32,679 nt of DNA from Bacteroidota bacterium (GTDB lineage Bacteria > Bacteroidota > Bacteroidia > AKYH767-A > OLB10). The DNA lies in assembly GCA_963169675.1 (NCBI GenBank), contig CAUJFJ010000110.1:1-32679 (forward strand). The letters are read 5' to 3'. Numbering within the stretch: position 1 is the stretch's first letter; each line of letters opens with the position of its first letter. Below are positions 25,651-32,679 of the stretch, one piece after another. The notes beneath the pieces were generated by a model. It saw nothing but the letters and a program-made list of their open reading frames with translations. It did not search any database and was not told the DNA's origin. A program made the translations under genes and the position numbers.

Positions 25651-26532
25651 TTAATTTCTGGCATCCAAACCCCACATCAGCTTGTCCCTCAGCGTCACCA
25701 GGAAATTCTGGTCATGTAAACGGACAATTTTTGCCATGAAATCTTCTTTCCGGGCAGCTAACTGGATCGAGGAGTCAATTGTCACCGACCGGCTGTCGAG
25801 GGAAGCCAGAAAATACTGACTGCGCCCTTCAACTTCCAGCGAAATGACATATTTATCCGATACTACGATGGGACGTACATTAAGGTTATGGGGAGCAATG
25901 GGTGTAATGACAAAATTTTCTGATTGCGGTACTATGATAGGGCCACCACAACTTAATGAATAACCAGTTGATCCTGTGGGAGTTGCGATGATCAATCCAT
26001 CTGCCCAATAGCTATTGAGATACTCACCATTCAGGTAAGTATGGATTATGATCATGGAAGAACTATCTTTTTTGTGGATGGTAATCTCGTTTAAAGCATA
26101 ATTCACCTCTCCAAAAAGTGACCGATTAGTTTCCAGCCGAATCAATGAACGCTGATCGAGATCGTATCTGCCCTGAATCAGACTGTCGAGGCAACTACCA
26201 ATGGCATCTTTCGAAATTCCGGCCAAAAATCCCAGACGTCCGGTATTAATTCCGACAATCGGAATGCCACTGTCGCGGACCAATGAAATGGTATCCAGCA
26301 TGGTACCATCACCACCCAGACTAAACAAAAAATCGACCTTACCTCTGATTTCATCATGAGATGAAAACGTTTCATAGTTGAGATCGATGGTTGAATTATG
26401 TTTGAGAAAGTTTAAAAACGGATGATAAATCACTCCTGTTAATCCTACCCGCTTCAGTTCTTTAAGCAGATTCTCAACAAAAGGTACAACGGCTACCGAA
26501 CCGGAACGACCATAAATCGCAATTTTCATCAT
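25651..26532 (-). CDS. nadK: NAD kinase
   Basis: This 293-residue cytoplasmic enzyme phosphorylates NAD to NADP. GGDGTML at 73-79 is the catalytic glycine-rich motif, NEITIHKKDSSSM (148-160) the NE/D motif, and ATPTGSTGYSLSCGGP (183-198) the second conserved loop. Two adjacent ATGs (26532 and 26529) are both plausible. It is 14 nt downstream of the Omp85 gene and probably cotranscribed with it and the CBS gene. Confidence 0.96.
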   Translation of the reverse strand: MMKIAIYGRSGSVAVVPFVENLLKELKRVGLTGVIYHPFLNFLKHNSTIDLNYETFSSHDEIRGKVDFLFSLGGDGTMLDTISLVRDSGIPIVGINTGRLGFLAGISKDAIGSCLDSLIQGRYDLDQRSLIRLETNRSLFGEVNYALNEITIHKKDSSSMIIIHTYLNGEYLNSYWADGLIIATPTGSTGYSLSCGGPIIVPQSENFVITPIAPHNLNVRPIVVSDKYVISLEVEGRSQYFLASLDSRSVTIDSSIQLAARKEDFMAKIVRLHDQNFLVTLRDKLMWGLDARN

Positions 26533-26546
26533 CTTAAGTTCTTAAA

Positions 26547-27986
26547 TCAAATAGGTGCTGTAAAGTGCAGAAAAAATCCGTTTTCACCAAATTTATTGAA
26601 TGAATATTCCATTCTGAAAACCAGATTGTAGTAAGTCACATAATCTAATCCCACCCCATAACCTAACTGTAAAGTGTTAGCCAGTGGATTTAATTCCCGG
26701 GTTTGCCGGTCACGCACATACCCCAAATCAAAATTTGCATTCAGATAAAATGCATAGGGAATGGTTCTGAATTTTTCCAGAAAGTTAAATGGTAAAGCAA
26801 GCACTCTTGTAGGTAATAAAGCGAATTTGAAACTGTTTCTTGATAGCAGATAATTTTGTCCGGGTATTACATAAAACTCATAGCCACGAACCAGTTCATT
26901 GCCATAACCAAACCCGCGGGTATTGAAAAATGAAGCATCACTTTGTCCCGATAATTTTCCTTTAACGGTGTGTGTAGTATACCATCTTGGTGCCAGTTGT
27001 TTGAAGTATTTTACCTGTGCTGCGAGATAGAGCAAATCGGGTTCATTCGCCAACACACCAATGCCTTGCTTCACTACATCCACATCAAATAAATATCCTT
27101 TCAACGGGTAAATTTTAAAATCGCGGTGATCGCGGCGGAATTGCCAGGAGAGAGTGATTAATTCTTGTCGGGTTCGTCCCTGTCCAAGAAATTCCGGATT
27201 AAGCTGTGCGATGGTATCTGAAATACTGTTGTATCGATACTCTGCTGCAAAACTTCCGGTATCGTAAAAACCATTTCGATGTGTATATCTGATTCCTGCA
27301 GCAATTTCTTTTCTCACAAAGTCATTTTCGTCCTTAAATAAAATCAATTTACTTTCATCAACTTTATATCCGGCTTCTCTGTTACGCGAATAGCTTGCAC
27401 CTACAATTAAACCTTCTTCCTGATTTTTATTGATAAAAGGAATAGCATACGAAACACCTATTCTTTGTGAGTATCCCCAGCGAAAAAGCAATCGTAATGA
27501 TTCATTCATCCCTCTGAAATTATCCCAGTTCAGATAAGCTCCGTAATTGATCCTCGACCAGTCACCCGACTTCACAAATTCATTAAAATTCCGATCAACC
27601 AACTCGAAAATTGGAACCGGAAAAACATACCACCGCTCTTTCAAATCAATAATTACCGCATATTCCGTTTTCGAAAGTTTCTGGTGTTGAATGGTAACGA
27701 AATTGAAGAGATTGGTATTCATCAGATTCTCCTTCGTACGTTCAATAGCCCGTTCAAAAACAATTCTGGGAAGCGTATCAAGTTCATGAATCACCAGTTC
27801 ACGCTGAATGATACTCATGCGTGTTACCTGATTTCCGGTAATGATCAGCTGCGAAATAATGATGGTATCGTTGTCCGTTAAAAGCGTATCGGCTTCCGAA
27901 GAACAATTCAGTGGGAACGATTCAGCACTTCTTCCCGCAAAGGAAAATGCAAAAGCAAAGAATAAGAATATTCCGGTAAATCTCAT
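26547..27986 (-). CDS. Single-POTRA Omp85-family outer-membrane protein (BamA-like)
   Basis: This 479-residue protein has a signal peptide (1-20). One POTRA-like domain spans about 40-120 (IIISQLIITGNQVTR through AVIIDLKERWYVFP), and a barrel of about 360 residues follows. The barrel has the ELVRGYEFYVI segment matching the VRGF/Y loop of Omp85 proteins. With one POTRA and no long loops it resembles TamA/BamA-related D15 proteins rather than BamA. The true BamA lies downstream, so this is an extra Omp85 member. It is 21 nt after the CBS gene and 14 nt before nadK. The substrate is unknown. The C-terminus ends TAPI rather than in Phe. Confidence 0.85.
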   Translation of the reverse strand: MRFTGIFLFFAFAFSFAGRSAESFPLNCSSEADTLLTDNDTIIISQLIITGNQVTRMSIIQRELVIHELDTLPRIVFERAIERTKENLMNTNLFNFVTIQHQKLSKTEYAVIIDLKERWYVFPVPIFELVDRNFNEFVKSGDWSRINYGAYLNWDNFRGMNESLRLLFRWGYSQRIGVSYAIPFINKNQEEGLIVGASYSRNREAGYKVDESKLILFKDENDFVRKEIAAGIRYTHRNGFYDTGSFAAEYRYNSISDTIAQLNPEFLGQGRTRQELITLSWQFRRDHRDFKIYPLKGYLFDVDVVKQGIGVLANEPDLLYLAAQVKYFKQLAPRWYTTHTVKGKLSGQSDASFFNTRGFGYGNELVRGYEFYVIPGQNYLLSRNSFKFALLPTRVLALPFNFLEKFRTIPYAFYLNANFDLGYVRDRQTRELNPLANTLQLGYGVGLDYVTYYNLVFRMEYSFNKFGENGFFLHFTAPI

Positions 27987-28007
27987 CTGCTATAAATTGC
28001 AGCAAAG

Positions 28008-28670
28008 TTACATTTTGAGATAGTTCATGAAAGCATCATAGCGTGATTGCAGATCCTGCTGAAATTCACTTTGATGATAAGATGCTTTCACATCGTAATT
28101 GTGGCGGTAAAATCCAGCCAATATACGGGTAAGATCAATGCGGTTGATTTTTAAAGTAACTTCAATGCGGTCAGGATCAGCAGTTACAATAGCACTGGCA
28201 CTTAATATCTGGGCTCCCTCCGATTCTGCAATTCGGGAAATTTCTCCCAAAGAATAATCTTTGCGATCGACTTCCAAAACCACAATACCTCCTGGATTTT
28301 GAACCGAATTGGCTTCTGCCAAAGCATGGATGATATCGAAAATGGTAACTAAACCGATGTACTGATCTTTGTCGTTGAGCACCGGAATGATGGAAAATTC
28401 GTTGTTGGAGGCAAACTTGATAGCATCAAAAATATGCTGGTACTCATTCACAAACAATCGGTTAAAGGGAATTGAAAGGCTGTGAAGCGGCACATCCAGG
28501 TTTTCGAGTTTCTGCAAATCGGTCTCGTAAACCAATCCCATATAACCTGTGCGGCCTATGACCGGCAGGTTGCTATGTCTGAATTCAGCCATCCACCTCA
28601 ATGCCTGCCGGGCTGTATCGGTAGTTTTGAGGGGCGGAATCAGATCCTTTATGAGATTTCTTAGTAACAT
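28008..28670 (-). CDS. CBS-domain-pair protein with C-terminal ACT-like region
   Basis: This 220-residue soluble protein has two CBS motifs at about 5-60 and 70-125 (ARQALRWMAEFRHSNLPVIG, then IFDAIKFASNNEFSIIPVLNDKDQYIGLVTIFDII). The C-terminal region (about 128-200, GGIVVLEVDRKDYSL to VTLKINRIDLTRIL) has the strand-helix pattern of an ACT domain. CBS pairs bind adenine nucleotides and regulate partners; the partner here is unknown. It begins the CBS-Omp85-nadK unit. In Bacteroidota this gene is commonly next to nadK and pdxJ. Confidence 0.9.
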   Translation of the reverse strand: MLLRNLIKDLIPPLKTTDTARQALRWMAEFRHSNLPVIGRTGYMGLVYETDLQKLENLDVPLHSLSIPFNRLFVNEYQHIFDAIKFASNNEFSIIPVLNDKDQYIGLVTIFDIIHALAEANSVQNPGGIVVLEVDRKDYSLGEISRIAESEGAQILSASAIVTADPDRIEVTLKINRIDLTRILAGFYRHNYDVKASYHQSEFQQDLQSRYDAFMNYLKM

Positions 28671-28713
28671 TCAGTAAATATACGATTGAAACAGTGGAAT
28701 GGTTGTACCGCCG

Positions 28714-28721
28714 CAAACATA
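28714..28721 (-). promoter_or_regulatory. Candidate -7 box of the CBS-Omp85-nadK unit
   Basis: The minus strand reads TATGTTTG, an exact TAnnTTTG match, 43 nt upstream of the CBS gene ATG. No well-placed -33 element is visible. TATATTTA at 28676-28683 is a weaker alternative nearer the gene. Confidence 0.45.
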
Positions 28722-28817
28722 ATACATTTGTATGACGAATAGTGGCAATATTAATTTATTTCAGATCGGGTAATTAACTCTGCAAAAGACAAGCCGAATA
28801 TTCAAACAAAAAATAAA

Positions 28818-29720
28818 TCAGATAAAATCCTGCCATTCCGGGAATGACATGCCTGTAACTTGTTTCAATAAAGCGACATCATCCCTGTAATAGGATGCTA
28901 ACCAATTCCTTTCTTCTACTGTCATCGCAGGGTAAGCTTGTTTGGTTGTCATCGCAGCGTACAAAGTATCTGAAATTCCTTTTCTGAACTTTTGACCAAA
29001 CGACTTTGGAATAATATTCTTCAGTAAACTCTTAAAAGGATTATTTCCATACATAAAATTCAATCTCTTATAGTATGCATCGGGGTCCGATAACAGTATA
29101 GTCGGATTAAGATTTTCTTCTGCAATTTCTTTTAATTCGGAAAGATTCAGAAATCTGAAACATGCATTCACTGTTTCAAGTGGAAAGTTTTTTAATTGAT
29201 TGGTTTCAAGAATCAGGATATTGGCACGATCGAATTTATCATAGATTCTGGAAAGTGATCTTCCATAAAGACCAAAACTGTAATAGTATTGCCCTTTATC
29301 GGTTATGGAGAGCTGACTGAAATCAGGGGTTGCATTCACGCTTTCCAAAAATGTTTCTTTGAAAGGCATACGAGCAAAGCCTCTTCCTCTGAGGAACCAG
29401 TAATGCGACCAAACACGGTCAATGGGATTGCGAAGAATGCAAATTAATTTTGCATCGGGAGTATGGATTTTAATCCTTTCAGCAAAAGTATCAAATGCCA
29501 TATACATGGCACTGGCATCTCCACGGTATAAATGATTGCTACCATTCCTAAATAACATTCTGTACGATTCAAGATCAGGATATTTTTTATCGTCAATCCA
29601 GAAGCTGGGTTCTTTGATTTCAGACATGAAAATATCAGGATGCGTGTCTAAATACTTCCACAAGGAGCTGGTTCCTGATTTCATCGCTCCGGGTATATAA
29701 AGATTTGGAAGATCAGACAT
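28818..29720 (-). CDS. Sulfotransferase (PAPS-dependent)
   Basis: This 300-residue protein has the 5'-phosphosulfate-binding loop GAMKSGTSSLWKYL at 11-24 and the 3'-phosphate motif ILRNPIDRVWSHYW at 95-108, both defining the sulfotransferase domain (PAPS to a hydroxyl or amine of a carbohydrate, lipid or protein). There is no signal peptide or transmembrane segment, so it should act in the cytoplasm on an unknown acceptor. It stands alone with 147 nt on one side and 331 nt on the other. It interrupts the CBS/pdxJ neighbourhood I recall from other Bacteroidota, suggesting a later insertion. TATTTTTA at 29755-29762 (minus) is a possible -7 box. Confidence 0.88.
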   Translation of the reverse strand: MSDLPNLYIPGAMKSGTSSLWKYLDTHPDIFMSEIKEPSFWIDDKKYPDLESYRMLFRNGSNHLYRGDASAMYMAFDTFAERIKIHTPDAKLICILRNPIDRVWSHYWFLRGRGFARMPFKETFLESVNATPDFSQLSITDKGQYYYSFGLYGRSLSRIYDKFDRANILILETNQLKNFPLETVNACFRFLNLSELKEIAEENLNPTILLSDPDAYYKRLNFMYGNNPFKSLLKNIIPKSFGQKFRKGISDTLYAAMTTKQAYPAMTVEERNWLASYYRDDVALLKQVTGMSFPEWQDFI

Positions 29721-30051
29721 GAATTTCTATAAACTTCAAATTACTTGGTCAGGATAAAAATACTGTTGTTTCGAAAGGTAAGAAGAATTCCGTTTATGAC
29801 TGCAATAGCGTTCATTAGCTCCGGTTTACTTAAGTTTGGTTCGATTGCTAAAAACAAAGCATCTATTTCTCAATGAATTAATTAGGCAGGATTTTGATAG
29901 CGAATCTTTGACCAAAACCCGAAACAACCTTGACAACCTTTGTATTGAAAGCAAGCTCATAGGAAATACAAATTGAAATATTTTGCTGTAATTGTTTCAT
30001 TAACCTGATACATTTGCAGCGTAAAGTCCTGAATCGTTAAATTCGTTAAGC
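29721..30051. other. 331-nt intergenic region between sulfotransferase and pdxJ
   Basis: It contains the possible -7 box for the sulfotransferase (29755-29762, minus) and the pdxJ -7 box (30009-30016, plus). I see no gene, RNA or repeat in the rest. It may hold remains of a former gene, but no reading frame with recognisable coding content is present. Confidence 0.6.
30009..30016 (+). promoter_or_regulatory. Candidate -7 box of pdxJ
   Basis: TACATTTG exactly matches TAnnTTTG and lies 35 nt upstream of the pdxJ ATG. A TTTTG at 29981-29985 is 23 nt further upstream, slightly longer than the typical spacing. Confidence 0.55.
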
Positions 30052-30777
30052 ATGATCAAGTTAAGTGTTAATATAAACAAAATAGCCACTCTCAGAAATG
30101 CCCGCGGAGGCAATACACCTAATGTGATTCAAGTGGCAATTGATTGCGAACGTTTTGGCGCAGATGGCATAACGGTACATCCCCGGCCCGATGAAAGACA
30201 TATCCGGTATAGCGATGTTGTGGAACTGAAAAAAGTAGTAACAACCGAATTTAATATTGAAGGATATCCTTCACCGGAATTCATGAAACTTGTCCTGGCT
30301 ACCATGCCTGTGCAAGTAACACTGGTTCCCGATCCACCCGATGTATTGACATCCAATGCCGGCTGGAATACCATAGAACAAAAATCGCTTTTGAAAAAAA
30401 TTATTGGTGAATTAAAAGCTGCGGGACTTCGTGTTTCCGTATTTATGAATCCCGATCCCGAACTCATAAAACATGCAGCCGAAACAGGAACCGATCGCAT
30501 TGAACTTTACACCGAGACATATGCTGTTGGGTACAAAGAAAATAAGGATAAAGCAATTGCACCTTTCATTGCTGCAGCAGAAGCAGCCCATACTAACGGT
30601 CTTGGCATAAACGCAGGTCACGACTTAAGCCTCGAAAATCTTGCCTACTTCGCTCATAAAATCCCGCACCTTCAGGAGGTATCTATTGGCCATGCATTAA
30701 TTAGTGATGCACTTTATTTCGGACTTGAGAATACCATTCAAATGTACAAAAGAAAACTAATGATAAATGATAGATGA
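30052..30777 (+). CDS. pdxJ: Pyridoxine 5'-phosphate synthase
   Basis: This 241-residue cytoplasmic TIM barrel condenses 1-deoxyxylulose 5-phosphate with 3-amino-2-oxopropyl phosphate to give pyridoxine 5'-phosphate. Motifs are [15 protein letters not shown] (6-20), [14 protein letters not shown] (39-52, with His43, Arg45 and His50 as catalytic or phosphate-binding positions), the FNIEGYPS region with Glu70, and [10 protein letters not shown] near 203-212. The last five residues (MINDR) and the stop codon lie in the 112-nt repeat that begins at 30759, so the end of the gene may have been reshaped by the repeat. Otherwise it is normal. Confidence 0.95.
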   Translation: MIKLSVNINKIATLRNARGGNTPNVIQVAIDCERFGADGITVHPRPDERHIRYSDVVELKKVVTTEFNIEGYPSPEFMKLVLATMPVQVTLVPDPPDVLTSNAGWNTIEQKSLLKKIIGELKAAGLRVSVFMNPDPELIKHAAETGTDRIELYTETYAVGYKENKDKAIAPFIAAAEAAHTNGLGINAGHDLSLENLAYFAHKIPHLQEVSIGHALISDALYFGLENTIQMYKRKLMINDR

Positions 30778-30870
30778 TAAATGATAGATGGCATTCTTCG
30801 CAGAATCAATTTGTCACTCGACATAAATGTCATTGTTCAATATTCCATTCTTGTTAATCATCATTCAATA
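30759..30870 (-). repeat. 112-nt dispersed intergenic repeat, right copy (inverted)
   Basis: The reverse complement aligns without gaps to 129-240, 87 of 112 positions matching. The first 19 nt overlap the end of pdxJ. The dyad ttcttcgcagaa is at 30794-30805. Tandem atgataa/atgatag words make up the first 32 nt. Confidence 0.85.
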
Positions 30871-31085
30871 AAAACAATTTGAGGACGAAAAGAGATTTTC
30901 CTGAGCAATTATATTTATAGGTAAAAACATAATTCTTAAAAATTAAAAGTGAAAAACACTGAACTCTAAATATAAAACTAATACCGTTATTAATTTTTAA
31001 ATTTTGTGTTTATCAATTTTAATTCCGCAAAAACATTTTTTAAGAACAGCTCCAATTGCTGAGCAGAAACATTCAAATTAAGAAT
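30871..31085. other. AT-rich gene-free stretch
   Basis: This 215-nt stretch is strongly AT-rich, with no convincing reading frame, hairpin terminator or RNA gene. It leads into the repeat cluster from 31086. Nothing further can be supported. Confidence 0.6.
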
Positions 31086-31439
31086 CACCAAACCACCAAA
31101 TCAAGAGCAGTTACATTTTTCTACTAAGAATTGCCCATCACCACCTTTCGACTACGCTCAAGGCAAGAATAGCCAAACCACCAAATCAAGTGCAGTTACA
31201 TTTTTATTTCTCAGTAACAAAAATCAGCACCTTTCGACAAGCTCAAGGAAGCGCCATTTCGACAAGCTCAAGGCAAGCATCACCGAACCAAATGCAGTTA
31301 CATCTTTTTACTAATACACCCCACTTGTCACTTGACACTTGTCACTTGACACTCATGTGCAGTCATACCTTTGTTACTCAGGAACAACAATCATCAAATC
31401 ACCAAACCACCAAATCAAGTGCAGTTACATTTTTCTACT
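31086..31439 (+). repeat. Cluster of five degenerate copies of a 40-nt repeat
   Basis: Copies at 31086-31125, 31172-31211, 31281-31314 (shortened), 31353-31382 (degraded) and 31400-31439 share caccaaaccaccaaatcaag followed by a tgcagttacattttt core. The first and last match at 39 of 40 positions. Spacing is irregular, and the intervals hold a second motif and a tandem repeat. No gene is supported; short reading frames here are artefacts of repeat translation. Confidence 0.85.
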
Positions 31440-31488
31440 TAGAAATAAAAATCAGCAAATAAGCACCCCTCGGCTTCGCTCTGGGCAA
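31143..31488 (+). repeat. Interspersed ctttcgacaagctcaaggcaag-type motif, four copies
   Basis: The copies, near 31143-31167, 31229-31251, 31255-31277 and 31465-31488, are variants of tttcgacaagctcaagg followed by aag or caag. The last is diverged (cctcggcttcgctctgggc). They alternate with the 40-nt repeat. Short motifs of this type are scattered between genes in Bacteroidota genomes in my recollection; no function is assigned here. Confidence 0.75.
31322..31353 (+). repeat. 14-nt tandem repeat (acttgtcacttgac)
   Basis: Slightly more than two head-to-tail copies of a 14-nt unit, itself made of two related heptamers (acttgtc, acttgac). It sits between the third and fourth copies of the 40-nt repeat. 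Confidence 0.85.
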
Positions 31489-31491
31489 GCA

Positions 31492-32679
31492 TTAATCAAT
31501 CAATACCTTTTTCACCAACCGCTCCAATTCTGTCTCCACAACAACTAGGTAAACCCCATCAGCCCTCCCTATCATCGACAAATCTCTGGTATAGTATCCA
31601 TTCTGTATCCGCAAAGGCTCCGAATGAACAACTTTCCCTTGCATATCATAAACCATTAACTTGCCGGTTTTGCCTTTTAGGTTTGAGGCATTAATGAATG
31701 CTTTCTCCCATGCTGTGTGGTAGAAAACATGAAGACTGCCTACTGCCGCTGCCCCTGCCAACTCATTTTGCGATACCAACGTATCACACGGACTGCCTGC
31801 AAGGGCTGGTAAGTCGTAGTCGGGGTTGTTGGGGAGACCCTTATAAGTTCGCTTTCCGCCAAGATAAAAACTCCATGGCAAAAAATTACAACTTGAGCCG
31901 GCAGAGTCAGGGAAATGGATTACTCCGAGATTCATGTTTTCTGGCCAATATTCTGTTGAATCGTACGGAAATGTAAATCCACCTCCGCTCCAGGAGCATG
32001 CAAAATAAATTTTGTTGTCAGGCCCTCTTTTGAGGGCTCCAGCAGTATTTGCCGGATTTTGAACTTGCCAAAGCAGCGTTTTGGATAAAGGAATATTAGT
32101 GGCCCATAAATCAAACTGCCACAATCTGCTGATTTGCGTGGAACTGCTCACATATAAATATTGTCCACTCGGAGAGAATTCTCCCGACCAATAAAATGGA
32201 AATGGCCCCACAGTTAATGGTGGCTCAATTAAAATTGGATTGCTGACTTCACCAGTACAACGATTAAAATCATATAGCTCTATCAAGCCAGCCAAGTTTG
32301 TAAAGCATAACTGGGTTCCATCAGCAGATACTGCAATTTTTCCAAGATTTGTCCCATTTAATGCTCCTATATTTTGTTGGGGAATGGCTGTAATGCCTGA
32401 CGGTGAAATCAAATAAAGCAACCAGGTATTGTTATAAACTGTTTGACCTACTGGTGAAGGCCGAACCATTATCCACCAATCTCGTCCATTGCCATGTTTT
32501 ATCGCAGTTACACAATCAACCATCAAACCGCCCAATAAAGGTACGTTTTTCTGCACCACTGATCCTAAGCCACCTTCAAGGCGAATGTCTATAACCGAGT
32601 ACATCAGACCAAATGGCATAGTTACTCCAATTGAAAATAGGAAATAGGATGAATCAACTGAAATTTGTGGAATAATTGC
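31492..32679 (-). CDS. T9SS-exported propeller-like protein, 5' end beyond the window
   Basis: The frame is open to the right edge of the window without a stop, so the ATG at 32619 is not the true start and the protein is truncated by the window. The visible part is at least 395 residues. The middle shows repeated beta-propeller-like segments (FSPSGQYLYVSSSTQ, KRGPDNKIYFACS, YDFNRCTGEVSNP) of the kind found in large Bacteroidota cell-surface proteins. The last 70 or so residues (GKLMVYDMQGKVVHSEP through VKKVLID) form a T9SS type A sorting domain, so it is exported across the outer membrane. Its ligand is unknown. The stop lies next to the repeat cluster. Confidence 0.85.
   Translation of the reverse strand, partial: AIIPQISVDSSYFLFSIGVTMPFGLMYSVIDIRLEGGLGSVVQKNVPLLGGLMVDCVTAIKHGNGRDWWIMVRPSPVGQTVYNNTWLLYLISPSGITAIPQQNIGALNGTNLGKIAVSADGTQLCFTNLAGLIELYDFNRCTGEVSNPILIEPPLTVGPFPFYWSGEFSPSGQYLYVSSSTQISRLWQFDLWATNIPLSKTLLWQVQNPANTAGALKRGPDNKIYFACSWSGGGFTFPYDSTEYWPENMNLGVIHFPDSAGSSCNFLPWSFYLGGKRTYKGLPNNPDYDLPALAGSPCDTLVSQNELAGAAAVGSLHVFYHTAWEKAFINASNLKGKTGKLMVYDMQGKVVHSEPLRIQNGYYTRDLSMIGRADGVYLVVVETELERLVKKVLID

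Noticed and set aside
129-30870. Composite transposon bounded by the inverted 112-nt repeats
   Set aside because: The enclosed genes are conserved core functions (bamA, uppS, murI, nadK, korAB); there is no transposase, and no target-site duplication is evident.
31086-31439. Possible CRISPR array
   Set aside because: Repeat copies are of unequal length and identity, spacing is irregular, intervals contain other repeats instead of unique spacers, and no cas genes are present.
31190-31548. Plus-strand open frames of 90 and 69 residues in the right intergenic region
   Set aside because: They are translations of the 40-nt, 14-nt and tttcgacaagctcaagg-type repeats; no start signal, no family resemblance, repetitive sequence.

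Overview
The window looks like chromosomal DNA of a member of the Bacteroidota; no genus can be named. Evidence: several upstream regions carry the TAnnTTTG -7 box of this phylum, usually without a Shine-Dalgarno sequence; two proteins end in type IX secretion (T9SS) sorting domains; many products are outer-membrane barrels or lipoproteins; and 2-oxoacid:ferredoxin oxidoreductase appears as a two-gene unit with a fused gamma-alpha subunit. Several apparent upstream start codons are TTG or GTG triplets that belong to promoters or untranslated leaders, so starts were re-chosen gene by gene.

Layout. 1-279: short repeats. 280-3193 (-): overlapping four-gene envelope operon (LolA-like protein, secreted YidD-like protein, two paralogous helical-repeat proteins with a PGxGxxYxG membrane module). 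3382-3936 (+): small barrel protein. 4024-6942 (-): korA-korB. 7166-8269 (+): secreted Omp28-like protein with T9SS tail. 8321-8986 (-) and 9063-10133 (+): trmB and a glycosyltransferase, fired from overlapping divergent promoters. 10154-10810 (-): barrel protein. 10924-14221 (+): cobalamin riboswitch, BtuB-like TonB-dependent receptor and a BtuG-like propeller lipoprotein, closed by a strong terminator. 14321-18312: asparagine synthetase, a lipoprotein (-), gamma-carbonic-anhydrase-like protein and a DUF3667 protein. 18316-28670 (-): murI and the large envelope-biogenesis block, CBS protein, single-POTRA Omp85 protein, nadK, two DUF6089 barrels, uppS, bamA and two skp/ompH genes. 28818-29720 (-): sulfotransferase. 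30052-30777 (+): pdxJ. 30759-31488: a repeat-rich gene-free stretch. 31492 to the right edge (-): 5'-truncated T9SS-exported propeller protein.

How it works together. Most genes build or use the envelope: UppS and MurI supply cell-wall precursors, Skp-like chaperones and BamA assemble outer-membrane proteins, and the LolA/YidD operon probably handles lipoproteins or membrane insertion. The cobalamin operon imports B12 under B12 control. KorAB, NadK, PdxJ and AsnB are central metabolism.

I see no defence island, integrase, tRNA, rRNA or CRISPR array. The least explained items are the dispersed intergenic repeats, including a 112-nt inverted pair some 30.5 kb apart, and the LolA/YidD operon. 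Most of the remainder is ordinary core genome.
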